This document shows positions 44,383 through 57,062 of a DNA stretch of 64,000 nucleotides, piece after piece. Numbering within the stretch: position 1 is the stretch's first letter; every line of letters begins with the position of its first letter. This stretch comes from Cyathus striatus (lineage: Eukaryota > Basidiomycota > Agaricomycetes > Agaricales > Nidulariaceae), in contig JAOVFP010000006.1 in the NCBI GenBank assembly GCA_025738555.1, positions 5,022,001 to 5,086,000 of the forward strand, written 5' to 3'. The notes beneath the pieces are model-generated. The model was not told where the DNA came from. It saw only the letters and a program-made list of their open reading frames with translations, and did no database searches. The position numbers and the translations under genes are program-made.

Positions 44383-46018
44383 TAAGTGTCTGAATCAGGA
44401 GCACTGACGAATTGGATATTGAAGCATTCAACTACTCTAGTTTGTTTCCTCATCCTTCTATCACTTGTTTCGCTTCTATGTCTCTTATTTGTCTATACTT
44501 CTGTCGCCGTCGTGCTGCTTGAATATCACGTTATTGATTGTTTATACGTACAAAAGGAAGGAAATTGAAGCAAGTAGAATAAATCTGTAAGGCCGACTAC
44601 CTGACATTCATTTTAATAAATGTATAATAAATGTACTTATATTTGTCGACAGTGATTTAGAAGTTGCGAGTTGAGGTAAAATTGATTGAAATGTCTGTAG
44701 AATAATTACAGGGACTTATATACTGATAAAAAACAAAATATATCTAAATGTGGTAAGACTGTGTATATCGGAGGAAGGAATATAAAATATTATAGAGAAC
44801 ATAGCTTGAAACGATTCTGAAGAATGGAGGAACTGAAGTACTGGAGTCTAGTCGGTGCCGATATCAGGGCTGTTTTGAGAGCTCGACGTGTCGTAGGAGA
44901 TAGGTATACATTGGAATGGTTCACGAAGAAGTATAAAACAAGGAAAATGAGAGAATGTGTGAGCCAAGTGTGAGCAGGGAGGACGGATTAGGTAGAGATC
45001 ACGAACGGAATGACGCGTCATGAGAACGTGTTCTTGTCGATTACGTAATCCGATCTAAACCTTGTTGAGATGTCGAATAAATCGTCTTTCGCAGTGCAGG
45101 CAGAATGCCTGCTCTACATTAGCTAAAAAATAGATTAATTATTCGCTCTATGTCTAAGAGTGTAGAAATGTTAACGGGGCGCGACTCATAAATTACTTAT
45201 AGTCTACGCCGATTATACGGCTCCCTCGAACTTCGAAGTACTTGTTAAGCGAGCCAAAAATGCGTAATGGTTGTGCCAACCAGCATTAGTCAGCTCTGGT
45301 TCTGGTCTCTCGAACAAAATTCAAGCTGAAATAGTGGCAGTCAAAATACAGTGCAACATGTAGTAAGTATCTAAAAACTAGGATTCTTCAAGCTTCCACT
45401 TTAACATGTGTGGCGAAGCGACGCACGTTGCATCTTTTTTAGGACTTATATTTTCGTCGGATCGTGCAGCTGCTGTGTACAAGTTTTCATGGTGAGCTTT
45501 TTGATCAAGATGTCAGTCAACTATTTCTGGTTGTTGAGATTCCTACTAATACGCGATAGGCATCAAAGTATGCTATGCAGGAAGGGACTGAGAAGAAATC
45601 CATCAATAAGCCTTTAATATCATTTCTCTACCTTCAAGCACTCTCGGCAACGTAGGATATACAGAACCCCGATCAATTCACTGTTGGAAATACTGCTACC
45701 TTATGTACCTTCTGGTAATTTCACTTAGGTATGGCTGTTCCACATGTATTCCGAAATTATTGTGCAGTATTTCTATGAATTATCAAAAATGAGATTATAT
45801 CAGTTACGGAAAATCGAGAGAGAAAGCCGTTGATAGATATCGGGTGTAGGAGGGCTATGATAAGTTGGATAGGAGGTGACCTGGGCGATTGAAATCATGC
45901 GTTTCGAACATATCCATTTTTAAATTCGTGAACAGATCGTCGCTTTGGTAGAACTATATATCTTATGACCTGCGTATGATCTAACATTCATATTCTTTGT
46001 CACTTTCCTCTTTATACG
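44383..46018. other. Intergenic DNA, includes duplicated upstream region of the next gene
   Basis: No gene was recognised. 44577-44645 (AAGGCCGACTACCTGACATT...) recurs near 55500-55570. 45090-45110 contains a GCAGGCA-GAA-TGCCTGC hairpin. 45130-45600 resembles 14030-14230 and 47925-48000, the 5' flanks of sister genes. Confidence 0.45.
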
Positions 46019-47289
46019 ATGGCTACTACACATGACCCTTACGGACGTCAACTTGGTTCTGATGATATACTATACGTAAATATCACGTCATGGATTTACG
46101 GAAACGTAATCTCTAGCATTATATACGGCGTAATAGTGCTAGTTGGGATTGATTATTTGCGCATTCTTGTTCTTCACCTCAAAGAAAAAAAATCGCTCAG
46201 TATACTTCAATGGGTATTATCTGTATATCTTGCAGTAGCCTTCGTTTTAGGTACCCTTCAAATTGCTGGCGCTGTCCAAAGTACTACAGAAATTTTACAT
46301 GTCGACTGCACATTATCTGGAATCAGTCTGTTGAAGGGAGGACAGCGGTTGGAATGGATTAGTTTTATGCTAGCAGCTTGGGGTGTTGACATAATTATGG
46401 TATTCGATTTATTTTGACTGGCATAGTGGATATATAATCCTGAGAACGCTAATTAGATGTGGCGCGTTTTAACCATCTATCATGACTTGAAGCATACAAA
46501 ATGGATTATATTTGTATTCTCATTGCTATTTCAAATAGGATCCATAGGTACGGTGGCGTCACTCTATGCTCATTAACTATACATCAAGCGATTAAACTTT
46601 AATCGCCCTACTAGGAATAGGTCTCTATATGACTTTTGGTGTAAGGCACTCTCGCAACATCTTCGTGCATAATTATGTAAATAATTTTTCTTTTTGATAA
46701 CATGTTACTGATCACGTTGCAACCAATCAGGGCTTCAAATTTGATGTAATTATCTTCGATTAAATTATACTCGTTCTGAACATACCACTGATCACCTAGC
46801 GAATCAGCGTGCGCTTATATATCTAGCGGTTTTCGAAGCAGTCACCTTATTCCAGAACGTTATGCTTACCACTTTAATTGTGGGAAGACTTCTTCTGTTT
46901 CGGTGTAGGATTCGAAAGGTTCTAGGAAGTACGTATGCGAAGGAATATACTAGTTTAGCTTCAATACTGGCGGAGTCCCAAGCACCCCTCGGTATTGCAC
47001 AAGTCTTGTTGCTTGCATCGTTAAGTGTAGCACACATAAACGTACCACATATCAGTGGTATAGACACATATGAACCAGCATTTTCTCAAGTCGTTGGACA
47101 AATCCAGGTGACAGAAACTTACTATGATCATAAAAAAATGCTCATGCTTGAATCAATTAGGTATTGTCTCCAATGTTGCTAATATATCGAGTTATGCAGG
47201 GAAAAATGTGTAACTCCGAGACCATAGAAAAGCTCAGACGAGTCAAATCCAGTAACGATGATGTTACAAAACCCATGTTGCGCGTTTGA
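46019..47289 (+). CDS. Agaricomycete multi-pass membrane protein, intact-looking paralogue
   Basis: ATG 46019 gives MATTHDPYGRQLGSDDILY. Hydrophobic segments follow around SWIYGNVISSIIYGVIVLVG, QWVLSVYLAVAFVLGTLQI and FMLAAWGVDIIMVF. The second exon starts MWRVLTIYHDLKHTKWIIFV (about 46456-46550). The conserved exon near 46826-47108 carries FQNVMLTTLIVGRLLLFRCR and YTSLASILAESQAPLGIAQV. A GTGACAG...ATTAG intron leads to the last exon, VLSPMLLIYRVMQGKMCNSE, ending TGA at 47287-47289. Length and motif order equal those of the gene at 10668-11869. Function is unknown; a plasma-membrane receptor-like role is only inferred from topology. Confidence 0.8.
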
Positions 47290-48490
47290 ATGCGATGAAA
47301 TATTCTATCCGACCAGAAATATATAGAAAATTTGATGCACTTGACGTTCAAAATTGTGTATACAATAGATATTATACTATTTTATCTCAGAAGTATGGGA
47401 TCACTACTACTAGAAGTACATAACGATACCGAAATGAGCTATGTTAGACATTAAAGGATATCTATGTGCGAGGCGAGAGTGAGCGCCAAGTAAGTGTCTT
47501 CTCATCAGTACGTATCGTCATGAAACGATCTAGAACATTACCGATCATTTAGCGCGAGCGTTTGACCAAAACACACTACCGAGTATCTATCGGCGAGAGC
47601 TCCACGGGCCCCCCTTCGTTCCCTTCCCTCCAACCTTGCTCCTCCTCATTCTCCTCTTTTGCATCGTGCCTTTCTACGCTCTCATGGACCCCCTCTGGTG
47701 TGCTGTTTCTTCGATTTCAGCGGCAACCTGATGAATATCGTGTTTACGTCGCATAAGAGTACCAACGAGTTACAGCTTCAATTATAAGTTGGGGACGGGG
47801 TTAAGAGGTCATGTTAGTGCTTTTTACGAATTTTTGAGCGAACCTCAAGCCTCTTGCGATAACTCCCTTCTTCCTCCAACAGTAGCTAACCCCCCCCTTC
47901 TTTATCATATGCCACTTCTGTGCCATAATAGTGTTTCTCGATGGTGAGCTTTCTTTGCTCATCATTGTCGAGATGTCAGATTCTGACACTTCGTGGTATG
48001 CATCTAAGTATGCAGGAAGACATCCAAGTGGGATCGCCTAGTAACTACGACTCTGGAATTAAGCCTCGGATATAACCTTCCCCCCTACGAGTGCCTTCAG
48101 ACAATGCAAAAGCGATAAGAAATCCCAACTGCACTATCGAATCTACCGTTACTCGAACATATCCTGTTTTTGAACCTCGTGCTGTCTCACCCCATTCGGA
48201 ACAAATATCAATACAAGCTTGCGAGTAGTCCAAACGGAGTTTAAAGAACAAACTATGTAGTGATAGATACCATGTAGAGTTGAGGACGATCAATGCTCCG
48301 CCGTGATACATGAATGATGTCCAAGTTACGCCAATGTAGACTCAGACTATGCCTTTCCGCAGTGGTGTCTTAGGAAAGTTTATATATGTTATCGCCTTTG
48401 TATCATCACACTTTGATTGTTTCGATTGCTTTCTTCCTCTAGAATGTTTAGTTCCACTTCTGATATGCCAAACATGAAATGTATAGGAAT
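47290..48490. other. No intact gene; start of another decayed unit
   Basis: 47565-47760 holds a Ser/Pro-rich low-complexity open frame. 47925-48010 resembles the upstream regions at 14160-14230 and 45470-45560. No other features are supportable. Confidence 0.35.
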
Positions 48491-48620
48491 AATTCCGAGG
48501 GCTATGGAATTTGTAAAGCCGTGGATTCATCGTATAATTACTAGTCGTGTCACAGGGAGAAAGACGCTCAGTAAACAGCAATAAATCTGACCTCTTTGCA
48601 TTAAGCATCCTTCAAATTTA
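48491..48620 (+). pseudogene. Relic of the membrane-protein gene family
   Basis: GGGAGAAAGACGCTCAGTAA + ACAGCAA and TTAAGCATCCTTCAAATT match, at the right spacing, the exon-1 sequence of the paralogues (GGGGGGAAAAGGCTCAGTGC, CAGCAATGGG and AGCACCCTTCAAATT near 43245-43325). The frame is lost. Confidence 0.5.
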
Positions 48621-48836
48621 TAGTACCCTCCGGTTGCTCTGAGAAAAGACTTCTTCCCGAGTCCCGATGCCCGAGCCCTTTAATTTCCAACTTAAAAAAG
48701 CTCCGCACCATGCATGTCACAGACTCGTAATAATCCCTGAACCTATCTACCAAAAATTCCGATGTGAGCAACATTAGGATTACATTCATACATAATAATC
48801 CCAAGATTAGTAGCAAAGCTCTGCGGCTTGCAGGTT

Positions 48837-50252
48837 CTACTTCAACTCAGAAACAACACTTTCTGTCGTCTCCCACAACTCCTTCGCTAGCCTCACATCG
48901 ATCGCATACTTCGAAGGATTCGCAATCTTCGCAACAGGAACCAAATACGCGCCTTTATACGCCTCCCTCTCCTCCTTTACCTCGGGTGAAACCGCAGCAA
49001 ACACCGAAGTCATAGCACCCGTTTCCCAAGTGTTAATACTAAACAATGACCCGAAAGTGTATAAAAACAAAGGCGCGATGTACTTCAAAAGGAATCCACC
49101 AATGTATGGTGTACTAGCAAGGAATCTGTCAGCACCGTCTGTGTGCACAAAGCCAGGGTGCACTGATATGCATGTTATTGGTATGTTTTTGGAGTCAAGT
49201 CGCCGTTGGAGCTCTTTGATGTGGAGGATGTTGGCTAGTTTGGAGTAGCCTGCGGAAAGTGGGTGGTGTGGGGGATTGGTAAGTACATCACAGATGCGAG
49301 TATGGCGGCCGCACCATATGTCGTTATGTAGCCAAAGATAGAGTCGCCAAATGTCCTATTCAGGCTTTCTTTATTAGCGAAGGAGGTCACTTCGCATCTC
49401 TCATGAGCTATTGAGGTGACCTTTTTGTGTGGGTGTGTCAGTACACTGATGGTTGAAGAAGTGTGAATTGGGTGAGTCGTACATTTATAATACGTACGTC
49501 TGAACCAGCTTCTTGCGCAGTGGTTTTAAGAACTGGTAATAGGGTGTCCGTAAAGACAAAGTGACTAATATGACTATGTACATTTCAGAGTCAGAAATCG
49601 AAGTAAACGGGAGAAACGACCGACGAACTTCGTAACCATAACGTCAAGCAAACCGTCTTTGTTGATACAATACGGGCCGTACGCACCGCTACAGGTTTGG
49701 GGTAAGCAATGAGGGGAATCAAGATTATTGAAGAAAGTCACCGCGCAGCATTATTTACTACGGAATATATTCATACCGGCGGACTCAGCTTGCATATGAT
49801 ATGTTGAAGACGCACCAAGAATATCCAGGCGATTCTCTTTCTTCGCAAACTCCTCCGCTGACTGTCTTGCAAGTCTTGGATCAGAAAGGTCGAGTTTGAG
49901 CCACTGAACACTGCCGTCTGCTATGCCCTCTGTTTCTAGCTTTCTAATCGCGTCCGTAGCTCGGCCTTCATCGCGTGCTGCCATGTAAACCTGGTATGAG
50001 GGAAGTAAGTATTAGATATTCCCTTCGCTAGGTCTTTGCATTTAGAATGTACCTTTGCCCCTTTGCGCGCTAGGCTCTGAACTGTTGCATACCCAAGGCC
50101 AGTGCTACAACAGCATAAAGTCAGAACGACGTTAGTATACCTATACATCTTGTTAAGAAAGTCATGACTGACTTTCCTCCGGTCACAATGGCTACCTTTC
50201 CATGCAAATCGTTCAGGTCTGCTGGTGAAACTGCGGTCTTTTCTGAGGGCAT
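48837..50252 (-). CDS. Short-chain dehydrogenase/reductase, multi-exon
   Basis: ATG at 50252 begins MPSEKTAVSPADLNDLHGKV, then AIVTGG, the start of the NAD(P)-binding TGxxxGxG motif. The intron ends near 50105, and TGLGYATVQSLARKGAKV completes that motif. Later exons read YMAARDEGRATDAIRKLE, VQWLKLDLSDPRLARQSAEE, NNAA with GAYGPYCINKDGLLDVM, and FTDTLLPVLKTTAQ. Then comes YSKLANILHIKELQRRL, which contains the catalytic YxxxK, and CISVHPGFVHTDGADRFLAS. The end is at 48837. This is the layout of fungal classical SDRs related to retinol-dehydrogenase/WW-oxidoreductase-like proteins. The substrate is unknown. Some intron borders around 49340-49620 are uncertain, so a damaged exon cannot be excluded. 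Confidence 0.8.
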
Positions 50253-51760
50253 CTTTGTCGTCTTGACTTTACAAGATGGTGGTGAGAAGGAAACAGTGAG
50301 CATCGAGCAGACATTTCTCAGGAGTCGCAGGATCAGCGGAGTTACTAAGACAATGATAGTTCGTCGAGGAAGCTTTAGAGTATGCTATAAATAAAGCCAT
50401 CATATTACTCTATTCATGTGGAGCTTAAGTTGTGTGCTCAGGAAAAATCGGCCACATCAGGATTCCCCATTATCCTACTGGAACTAACATCCTGAGAAAG
50501 GGGGTTTTGTCCGGGCATAAACTTCATCAAAGTTCCACATTCGTACCACCGTAACTAACAGTTTCACATACACATTAAAGCTAAAGGGGTTGAGCAAGGG
50601 GAGACAGGCCGAGGTTTAGATAATGTATCAAAGGGTAATTCGGACATGAAGACATGCTGTGAAGTGTGGACCTAAATGTCTCCCAATACGATAGCGTCGG
50701 TTCAGTCGTTGGATTATCATGTAAAGGGAGCACGACGACTGAGTTATTCTCGACTTTAATTCGACTAGCATACGATGACCTTCTACCACCCCCAGTATTC
50801 CCCTTGCTGTGAGCCTGCGATTTACACTCTAGTCTTCTTCCTGACTCGTGATGATATAACAGGTCACCCTCTAATCCTCGGTAGACTGATGGAGGCACAA
50901 AGTCGTTGGCTATAGAGTGTATGCTATCGACGGAGAAACCCACTTCCTGCAAGGGACGACGGCCTACTGCGAAATGGCAGCAAGGTACACTCCGTGACAA
51001 GAGAAAAGACAAGCGTGTGCTCGCATCATCCCAGGTCCTCGCGTCGCTCTATCACCTATTCTTATTTCCGCTGAATAGTCCCAGCGTACGTTCCAGGAAT
51101 CAGTGGGCGGTAATGTGTCATATATTCGGGAAGAGGAACCAGGAATAATATCGACTAGCGCCCAAGTGCGACATGCAAGACGAAGGACTGAGTTGCTTGG
51201 TAAGACTATGGCTCTGAGATGTGAATGACACTAGCGTGCCGCCGTTTCCACTTCTTCCAACTCTGGATAATACCTAAGGCCCTCCACCCCCTGAGATGCC
51301 ACGAAAAGACAAGATAAAAGAACATCTATACGTGTTGTCACCACCTTCAGATATACGTGTGCCTTAGTTGTGTAACTGAAAGGGACTATGTGGTTCAGGT
51401 GGACGCCGTTATGACCACGATAAGGGTCGTGATGACATGCCAAGTTGAATATGTTAGACGGTCGAGGGGTGAACTGCAGGAAAAGTAGTTTCAGTTCAGA
51501 GAATACAAGGCAGCGAGATAAGGCATACAACTCCTACGCGAATACCTGGACCCGTGTGGTCGATAAGCAGCAGACAAGCTTGGTAATGATGCGAATGTAG
51601 TGGTGGTCTAGTGGTACTGGTTGTGGATCGTGGATCACGGTGGGTCGAAATGGGCCTATCCACCAGTGTCACAAGGGATTATATCAAGTTACCACCATAC
51701 TCCCTTCATCGTCTAATCCCACCCCTAATCCATCCCTGTAACGCAAACCAGGAACGCGGA
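50253..51760. other. No recognised gene
   Basis: A minus-strand 143-codon frame (51012-50581, ...GLEGDLLYHHESGRRLE...) is the longest, but resembles nothing I know. 51599-51665 contains a tRNA-like GGTCTAGTGG box that was considered and rejected. The SDR promoter probably lies in the first few hundred bases. Confidence 0.35.
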
Positions 51761-51767
51761 GCGTACC

Positions 51768-52890
51768 CTAAACTGTAACGTGCAGTCCACCCAGACCAAA
51801 AGCCTTGTAGTCCACCTCGCCTAACCCACTCGCTCCGCCCTCCTTATGTCCCATAGGTGCCATCGTCGAAGGAGCACGGCTTCTTGCACCATGGCTAGTG
51901 CATGTCTCATGGTTTGCGGCTGCTCGCGCTCGTTGGGTTTTGACGAAGACAGCTGAAGGATGCAGGGTGATCATGCATACGATGAACCTTATGTGGTCTT
52001 CATCGAGGTGGCGGGACAGAGCCTTCGTTCTCTAAAGCGCATGGTTTAGCATGGATATCTCGTACAGTAAGATGGAAAATCGTACCTAAAACTCGGCTCA
52101 GTAACCATAATAGCGTCTCAAGTGCACCACACAGCCCCTAATCCCCATCGACTGCTGTCATCCCGGGCTAGAACGTCCACAATCCCACTGCAGAACATAA
52201 CATTCTCGTCCATCAGCGCCACGTTAAAGCGAGTGTAGGCCCTTCTGTGGTGCCATAGATTGTCATTGCATAGGGCCATGGCGGACAGCTGAAGAACCGT
52301 TTCTTTGGGAGGGAGAGTAAGGCTGAACCAATTCGTTACCCTGTTGAGATCCAGTGTATGGGACTGCGTTAAACATGCCGGACGACCTAAAGTAAGCCCT
52401 CGGTTTAGGAGCAGGACGTAGGACGTAAGTACAGTGCGATGTTGACAGGAAGGCCAGAGGAGGGACGAATCTGTACTAGGCCAGAGTCTATTACCCTGCC
52501 TAGTTGGTCGAGTGAAAAGTAAGACAAAGGAGGAAATGTGCATAAGGAAACCAATCATACGATACTATTCAGTTCTTTACACGACACATTCCCCACATTG
52601 TTCATAGTAGTAAGGCGCTGAGTAGCGAGGACTAGTACCAGATACTAGACAGTGAGATCCGGCGTTTGAGCTAGCAGTAACTTGAAAAGTTGAACAACGA
52701 ATAGAGCAGCGGGGAAGAATCTCCAAGCGGATATGAAGGTTCGCAGGAGGATGATAAGGAGGCTGAGAAGGGGGGTTGAGGAAGACGAGGAGGGGCGATC
52801 GCGAAGGACTCGGTGAGACGTCTGAGGTGGTACCGTAAGTAGGACCATCATCGCCATCGGCCGGCAAGTCGAACACGGCAGTGATTACAA
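51768..52890 (-). CDS. Possible multi-exon gene of unknown function
   Basis: Three minus-strand blocks look coding-like: 52857-52645 with a hydrophobic run (SLLIILLRTFISAWRFFPAA); 52558-52118 (146 codons, ...LWHHRRAYTRFNVALMDENV...); and 51974-51768, with a compositionally balanced tail SGLGEVDYKAFGLGGLHVTV and stop. I do not recognise the family and could not confirm splice sites joining the blocks. It may be a degraded membrane protein or a chance series of frames. Confidence 0.25.
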
Positions 52891-53912
52891 AATCAACATG
52901 ATCACGTTACCACGACGCGTCTCAAACGCGTCCCATCTTAAGATCAACTGGGGTCCGGGTACTCTTCTTGCATTACTTCTCATCCGTGCTGGGACGAATC
53001 GACTATCGTAAGGAATTTTAGGTCATTCTGCTTCAAAACATTCCGATGAATAATCATAGGACCCCTGATGCTTTTAGAAGACGTAAACCAACAGTCTATG
53101 TATATGAGAATGAAGTATAAACAAATTGCTCGATGTGGGCCTTTGCTGTACTGCTCTGACTCATTGTATAACAGTAGCTCCTTAGTCTGTTGAGGTACTG
53201 AGAAATTAAGGACATCATGAGTGCAACAGCAACTTTGCCTTAGCCTCAAGTGGAATGGCCAGCTTACGGTCGATTGCGTTGGTGATGTATTCCAGAACAC
53301 TACAAGACGGAAATGGCTTTCCACAGCTAATCCAATCGGACTTGCAAAGTTCTCGGTAGTCTTTGTCGACAATAATAATTGTATTGTCGTTCATTATGCA
53401 GGCTAGAGTTCTATGGAAGTATGTTAGGGATATTGCATATTCAACTATCTATAGAGTCCTTACGTGAATACTCGCCCTCTGTTCTTCTTTTTTCTATCTT
53501 TACTCTGTATTTCATTTCGCAGCTGCGCTGCTCGATGCCATGCGACTTTTATTACATAGGCCGAGAACGTTAAAGAAGTGGAAATAAGTAGAAGGCTCTG
53601 GAGGTAACTATATAGATAACACATGATTTGAAGTACACTGTACAGACTACTGGGACATTCTAGTTACACTGGTAAATATATGTATAAAAGAATGTGTAGA
53701 CAGACTGAAATCAATCTCTTTTCGCACAATTATCACTCTGTCAGATTTGACAACCGTAAGAACCAGGAACTTGACTTAAGGCTTCGCGCTAAGTCTCGTG
53801 GTGTTGCTAAAAAGGGTATTATAGTGTACTATCTACTCGCTACTACGTACTATTAGTATTGTCGATTACTGAATACACTTGCTATTCTAATTGGCAGTAG
53901 CCTGTGACACAC
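52891..53912. other. Unassigned region with a possible promoter
   Basis: A minus-strand frame around 53215-53375 (ELCKSDWISCGKPFPSCSVL...) has an exon-like look but no recognised family. A TATA-like box, TATAAAAG, lies at about 53681-53688, some 225 bp before the small gene candidate at 53913. Confidence 0.3.
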
Positions 53913-54135
53913 ATGACATCTTCATTCTTCGAGAAACTCATTCAAACGGTACGCTCATCTCTTATTCTTTTGCCTAGGTACAACTCAAGATTATCGACAA
54001 ATGGGTATGTTTCTATTCCATACGAGTGTACTGACCTTCGTGTATTCATAGGAATACACCAACGCTTGTAGTTCGCAGGAACCACAACAAAGTAAAATGT
54101 TGTCAGCGATAATAGAGCACAAATCAACAACATAG
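53913..54135 (+). CDS. Candidate small three-exon gene (48 codons)
   Basis: Exon 1 (53913-53948) is MTSSFFEKLIQT. Intron 1 is GTACGC...TGCCTAG (53949-53977). Exon 2 (53978-54004) is VQLKIIDKW. Intron 2 is GTATGT...TTCATAG (54005-54051). Exon 3 (54052-54135) is EYTNACSSQEPQQ, then SKMLSAIIEHKSTT and TAG. Both introns keep phase 0 and have good splice ends, and a TATA-like box lies upstream. The protein is unknown, has no signal peptide and no CaaX tail, so it is not a mating pheromone precursor. It could be a chance arrangement. Confidence 0.38.
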
Positions 54136-56185
54136 CGAGTGAAAAGTAACCGGTACTTATAGAAAAGAATTAAACGATAGAAATATAAAGTACTAGACTG
54201 TAGATTGACCACGAGAGGCACGTCGGTCACAGTGAGATTCGGTGATTGGAGATTCAGAAAGCGACAGATGAACGTTGACGTAAAGCACTGAGCAACAGGC
54301 GCACGCCGCAGTCGACATCAAGGGAATGAGTAAAAATTATCTAGGCATTGGTCAGCCGCTTGGCAGAGCATAGACGAAAAGGAAAAGAAAACTTCGGTTC
54401 CGAATGGGAACCGATGTTTCACGTCTTATCAAGCCGCCCACCTTACGGAGCGACCTATGGCTTGGCCGGCTTCAAGGCCTTGTTTACTAACAGCCTCTTG
54501 TAAGTTAAACCGGTGGTAGGTCCCCTGTTATAACTCGATGCGGATCTAAGGGTCCGAAATTCCCAAAATGGGATTACACGTGATTGGTTTGCAAGCCAGT
54601 TTGAGGCTTTGAGCGGTACTGTGGCACTGGAAGCGCGCTTATATTCTCCTACGCGTGTATTTATATATTCTACATGGTACATATATTGGTTTTGTAAATA
54701 AAATATGTAGCGTATCAGTGATGTTAAACCTATAAGTTAATTAATGCTGCCAAGGCAGACTTTGAAAGCATAGTTGCTTTCAAATAAAATACAAACGGCT
54801 AAATTGATAGTGATGGCATTACATGTTATAACTAATACACAGACTGAAAGAAGTTATATATATTAGTATTAAGCTGATTACAAGCACACGAGAGATAAAA
54901 CTGGTTAAATATTTTACTAGCTCGTTACGACGTACTTACAACGTTTCGGCGTAGTAGTAAATATGTACTACTGTCACAGTAGTAGTGATAGTACATACTT
55001 ACTGTACATATACCATGGTCACGGTACGGTACAAATTTTAGAACTGACTGGCTGATCTTTTATGTGACATAATTTAAGTAGCATACTTAACATATAAGCA
55101 AGAACAATATTACTTTAGTAAGTAGTTTTCACTTTTACAGATACTAAGTACAGTGGAAGTAGCACTCAGATAAGACTAAAAACCAAGAAAAACCCATATT
55201 TACTACCTCACAATATGCGTAAATGTTACAGAGCGAAGGAAATGAAAAAACAATTAAATCAACGACCTGTCCATGTTGTGTCCATGAGCATCCTATGTGT
55301 AAGCGCTTGTAAGCGCCTTCTTAGCTGTGCGGACTGGTTTGCTGATGGACACGTGTTTCAGGGTCAACGCTAAGCGAGTTATAACAGGGGACTATGGACT
55401 CAAGTTAAACCCACGGCACAACGCGAGACGATAAACCTCCGATGCTGACATACAACTTCAAACAAGCAGTTCGCTGTAATAGTGGAAAATAAATCAATAA
55501 GGCCGACTAGCGGCAAGGCCCGCTACCTGACATTCTTTCTCATAAATACATAATATATGCACTTAGATTATATGAGCAGGTGTTAATTGTTAATGATTCT
55601 AGTCACAATTACAATAGTACCTGCAGGTGCTTATTGATAATTTCATTATCAACACCCAAGCTTAATAACATAGCTTCAATTCTATTCAATGGATAAAGCC
55701 CCCATGCTACAACATACTTACTCTAATGTACAATCAATATATAAATTGGCGAGAAAAGTGGGATGGTGTAGAGTTGACATAGAACCAGTGATGTAAAACT
55801 CCTGTAGATCACAGGTCTATACTATGATGTTCTGGCGAGGAGACATTTTGTCATCAAAAACTTGGTGTGCATTTTTACAGTAGCAATGCAAAGGGAAAAC
55901 TTGTCGAGACAAAAATCACATGCATATGCATGGCAACTACCTATGTACTAAGTTACTTACAGTGGACTCATGGAACAGATATATCACTAGTTAAGACCTA
56001 AGTATATTCCATAAAGTGTTCTGAAAAGCACAATATAATGAAGCATACTATAGAACATAGAACTTGAAAGCGACAATGCAAAATAAATAATACAAAAGAA
56101 CTCTTATCTATGACGACGCGGTGGAGGAGCTCTGAGCGGTTGAGATACGGGAATGGCCGTTATTTCGAACTCGTTTAAACTCCGG
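54136..56185. other. AT-rich intergenic DNA with short inverted repeats
   Basis: No gene was recognised. GTCCCCTGTTATAACTCG at 54520-54537 recurs inverted at 55375-55392, possibly the ends of a degraded element. A CGGTTCC-GAAT-GGGAACCG hairpin is at about 54393-54412. 55500-55570 repeats the sequence 3' of the membrane-protein gene at 44577-44645, so a decayed family unit may have stood here. Confidence 0.4.
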
Positions 56186-56268
56186 TTGATGGGAGGTGTT
56201 CGCTCTGCAAAATTTGATTTTTCATCACCCTACATAACCCTACTACCTTAAAAGGTAGCGGGAATTAA
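56186..56268 (-). repeat. Dispersed repeat, copy 2 (inverted copy of 1432-1512)
   Basis: Near-identical inverted match to 1432-1512, with the AAGGTAG-type hairpin and the GGGAGGTGTTCGCTCTGCAA stretch. See copy 1 for comparison. Confidence 0.6.
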
Positions 56269-56864
56269 TATGCTAATTTATGATGATACTTAATGTGATC
56301 CAATAGTAGTGTCTTAATTCTTCATTAAAATTTGTTTACGAGCTGTTCAGGTAATGAATACATCATGGTACTTGTAGAGGTCCCGAACGAATATTATCAT
56401 AAAAGTAAAATTTCGATAGCAGTGAGGATAAGTATATTTATAATCGAATTCTAGATATGTTACGAAAGACAAATGATTGACTAAATAATTTTAAAACAAG
56501 TAAAAGCATGACCAACACCAGTAAGATAACATAACTTACCTGAAAATAACATATTAACCGGAATGTAACTTACCTGCTCTTGCAGATTCGTTAATGCGAC
56601 AGGCTGCCTCAAACAGAACTTGGGCCTTATACAATGATGGAGTCTTCCACAAGATGGCGATGGTATGGAGTAGGGAATGGGGAGAGAATTTGGATATAGT
56701 TTGCTTGGTTCTGGCATTTGTCCCAAATTTGTCCGGACAGGGATTTTACATCTGAAATCTTTGACCGTCGATGTCCGGATTGGCGACTAAGTGTAATAGG
56801 GATAATCAGGGGTCCTTTAATCATCTGATCGGGTTAAGACATTTGATGCAATAAGGATCTTCGA

Positions 56865-57062
56865 AGCATTGGGTCTGGACTCTGAGTCAAAACGTGATGC
56901 CGACAACCTCGGTTGTTGGAAGACTATTTTTGGCTCGATCCAGAATCCGAACAGCGTTGGGAAGAAGTTATAGGAATGAATATATCGGTATAACAACGAT
57001 GGTAGAGTCTCAAGGACTCCTGGGCATTGGTTAAGTGATGCTGCTAGCAATTTCATCAATAT
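56865..57062 (+). pseudogene. Fragment of the membrane-protein family (conserved fifth-block exon)
   Basis: TTCGAAGCATTG opens an exon match, followed by VVGRLFLARSRIRTALGRSY and RNEYIGITTMVESQGLLGIG. It then has a TAA in place of the expected Gln codon and VMLLAISSI. At DNA level it is closest by eye to the gene at 10668-11869. A few inserted bases break the frame before VVGRL. Neighbouring exons are not seen, so this is a decayed remnant. Confidence 0.75.

Noticed and set aside
51599..51665. tRNA-like A-box (GGTCTAGTGG) and weak B-box (GGGTCGAAATG)
   Set aside because: No acceptor or T-stem pairing could be drawn and the B-box is off consensus. At best a tRNA-derived relic.
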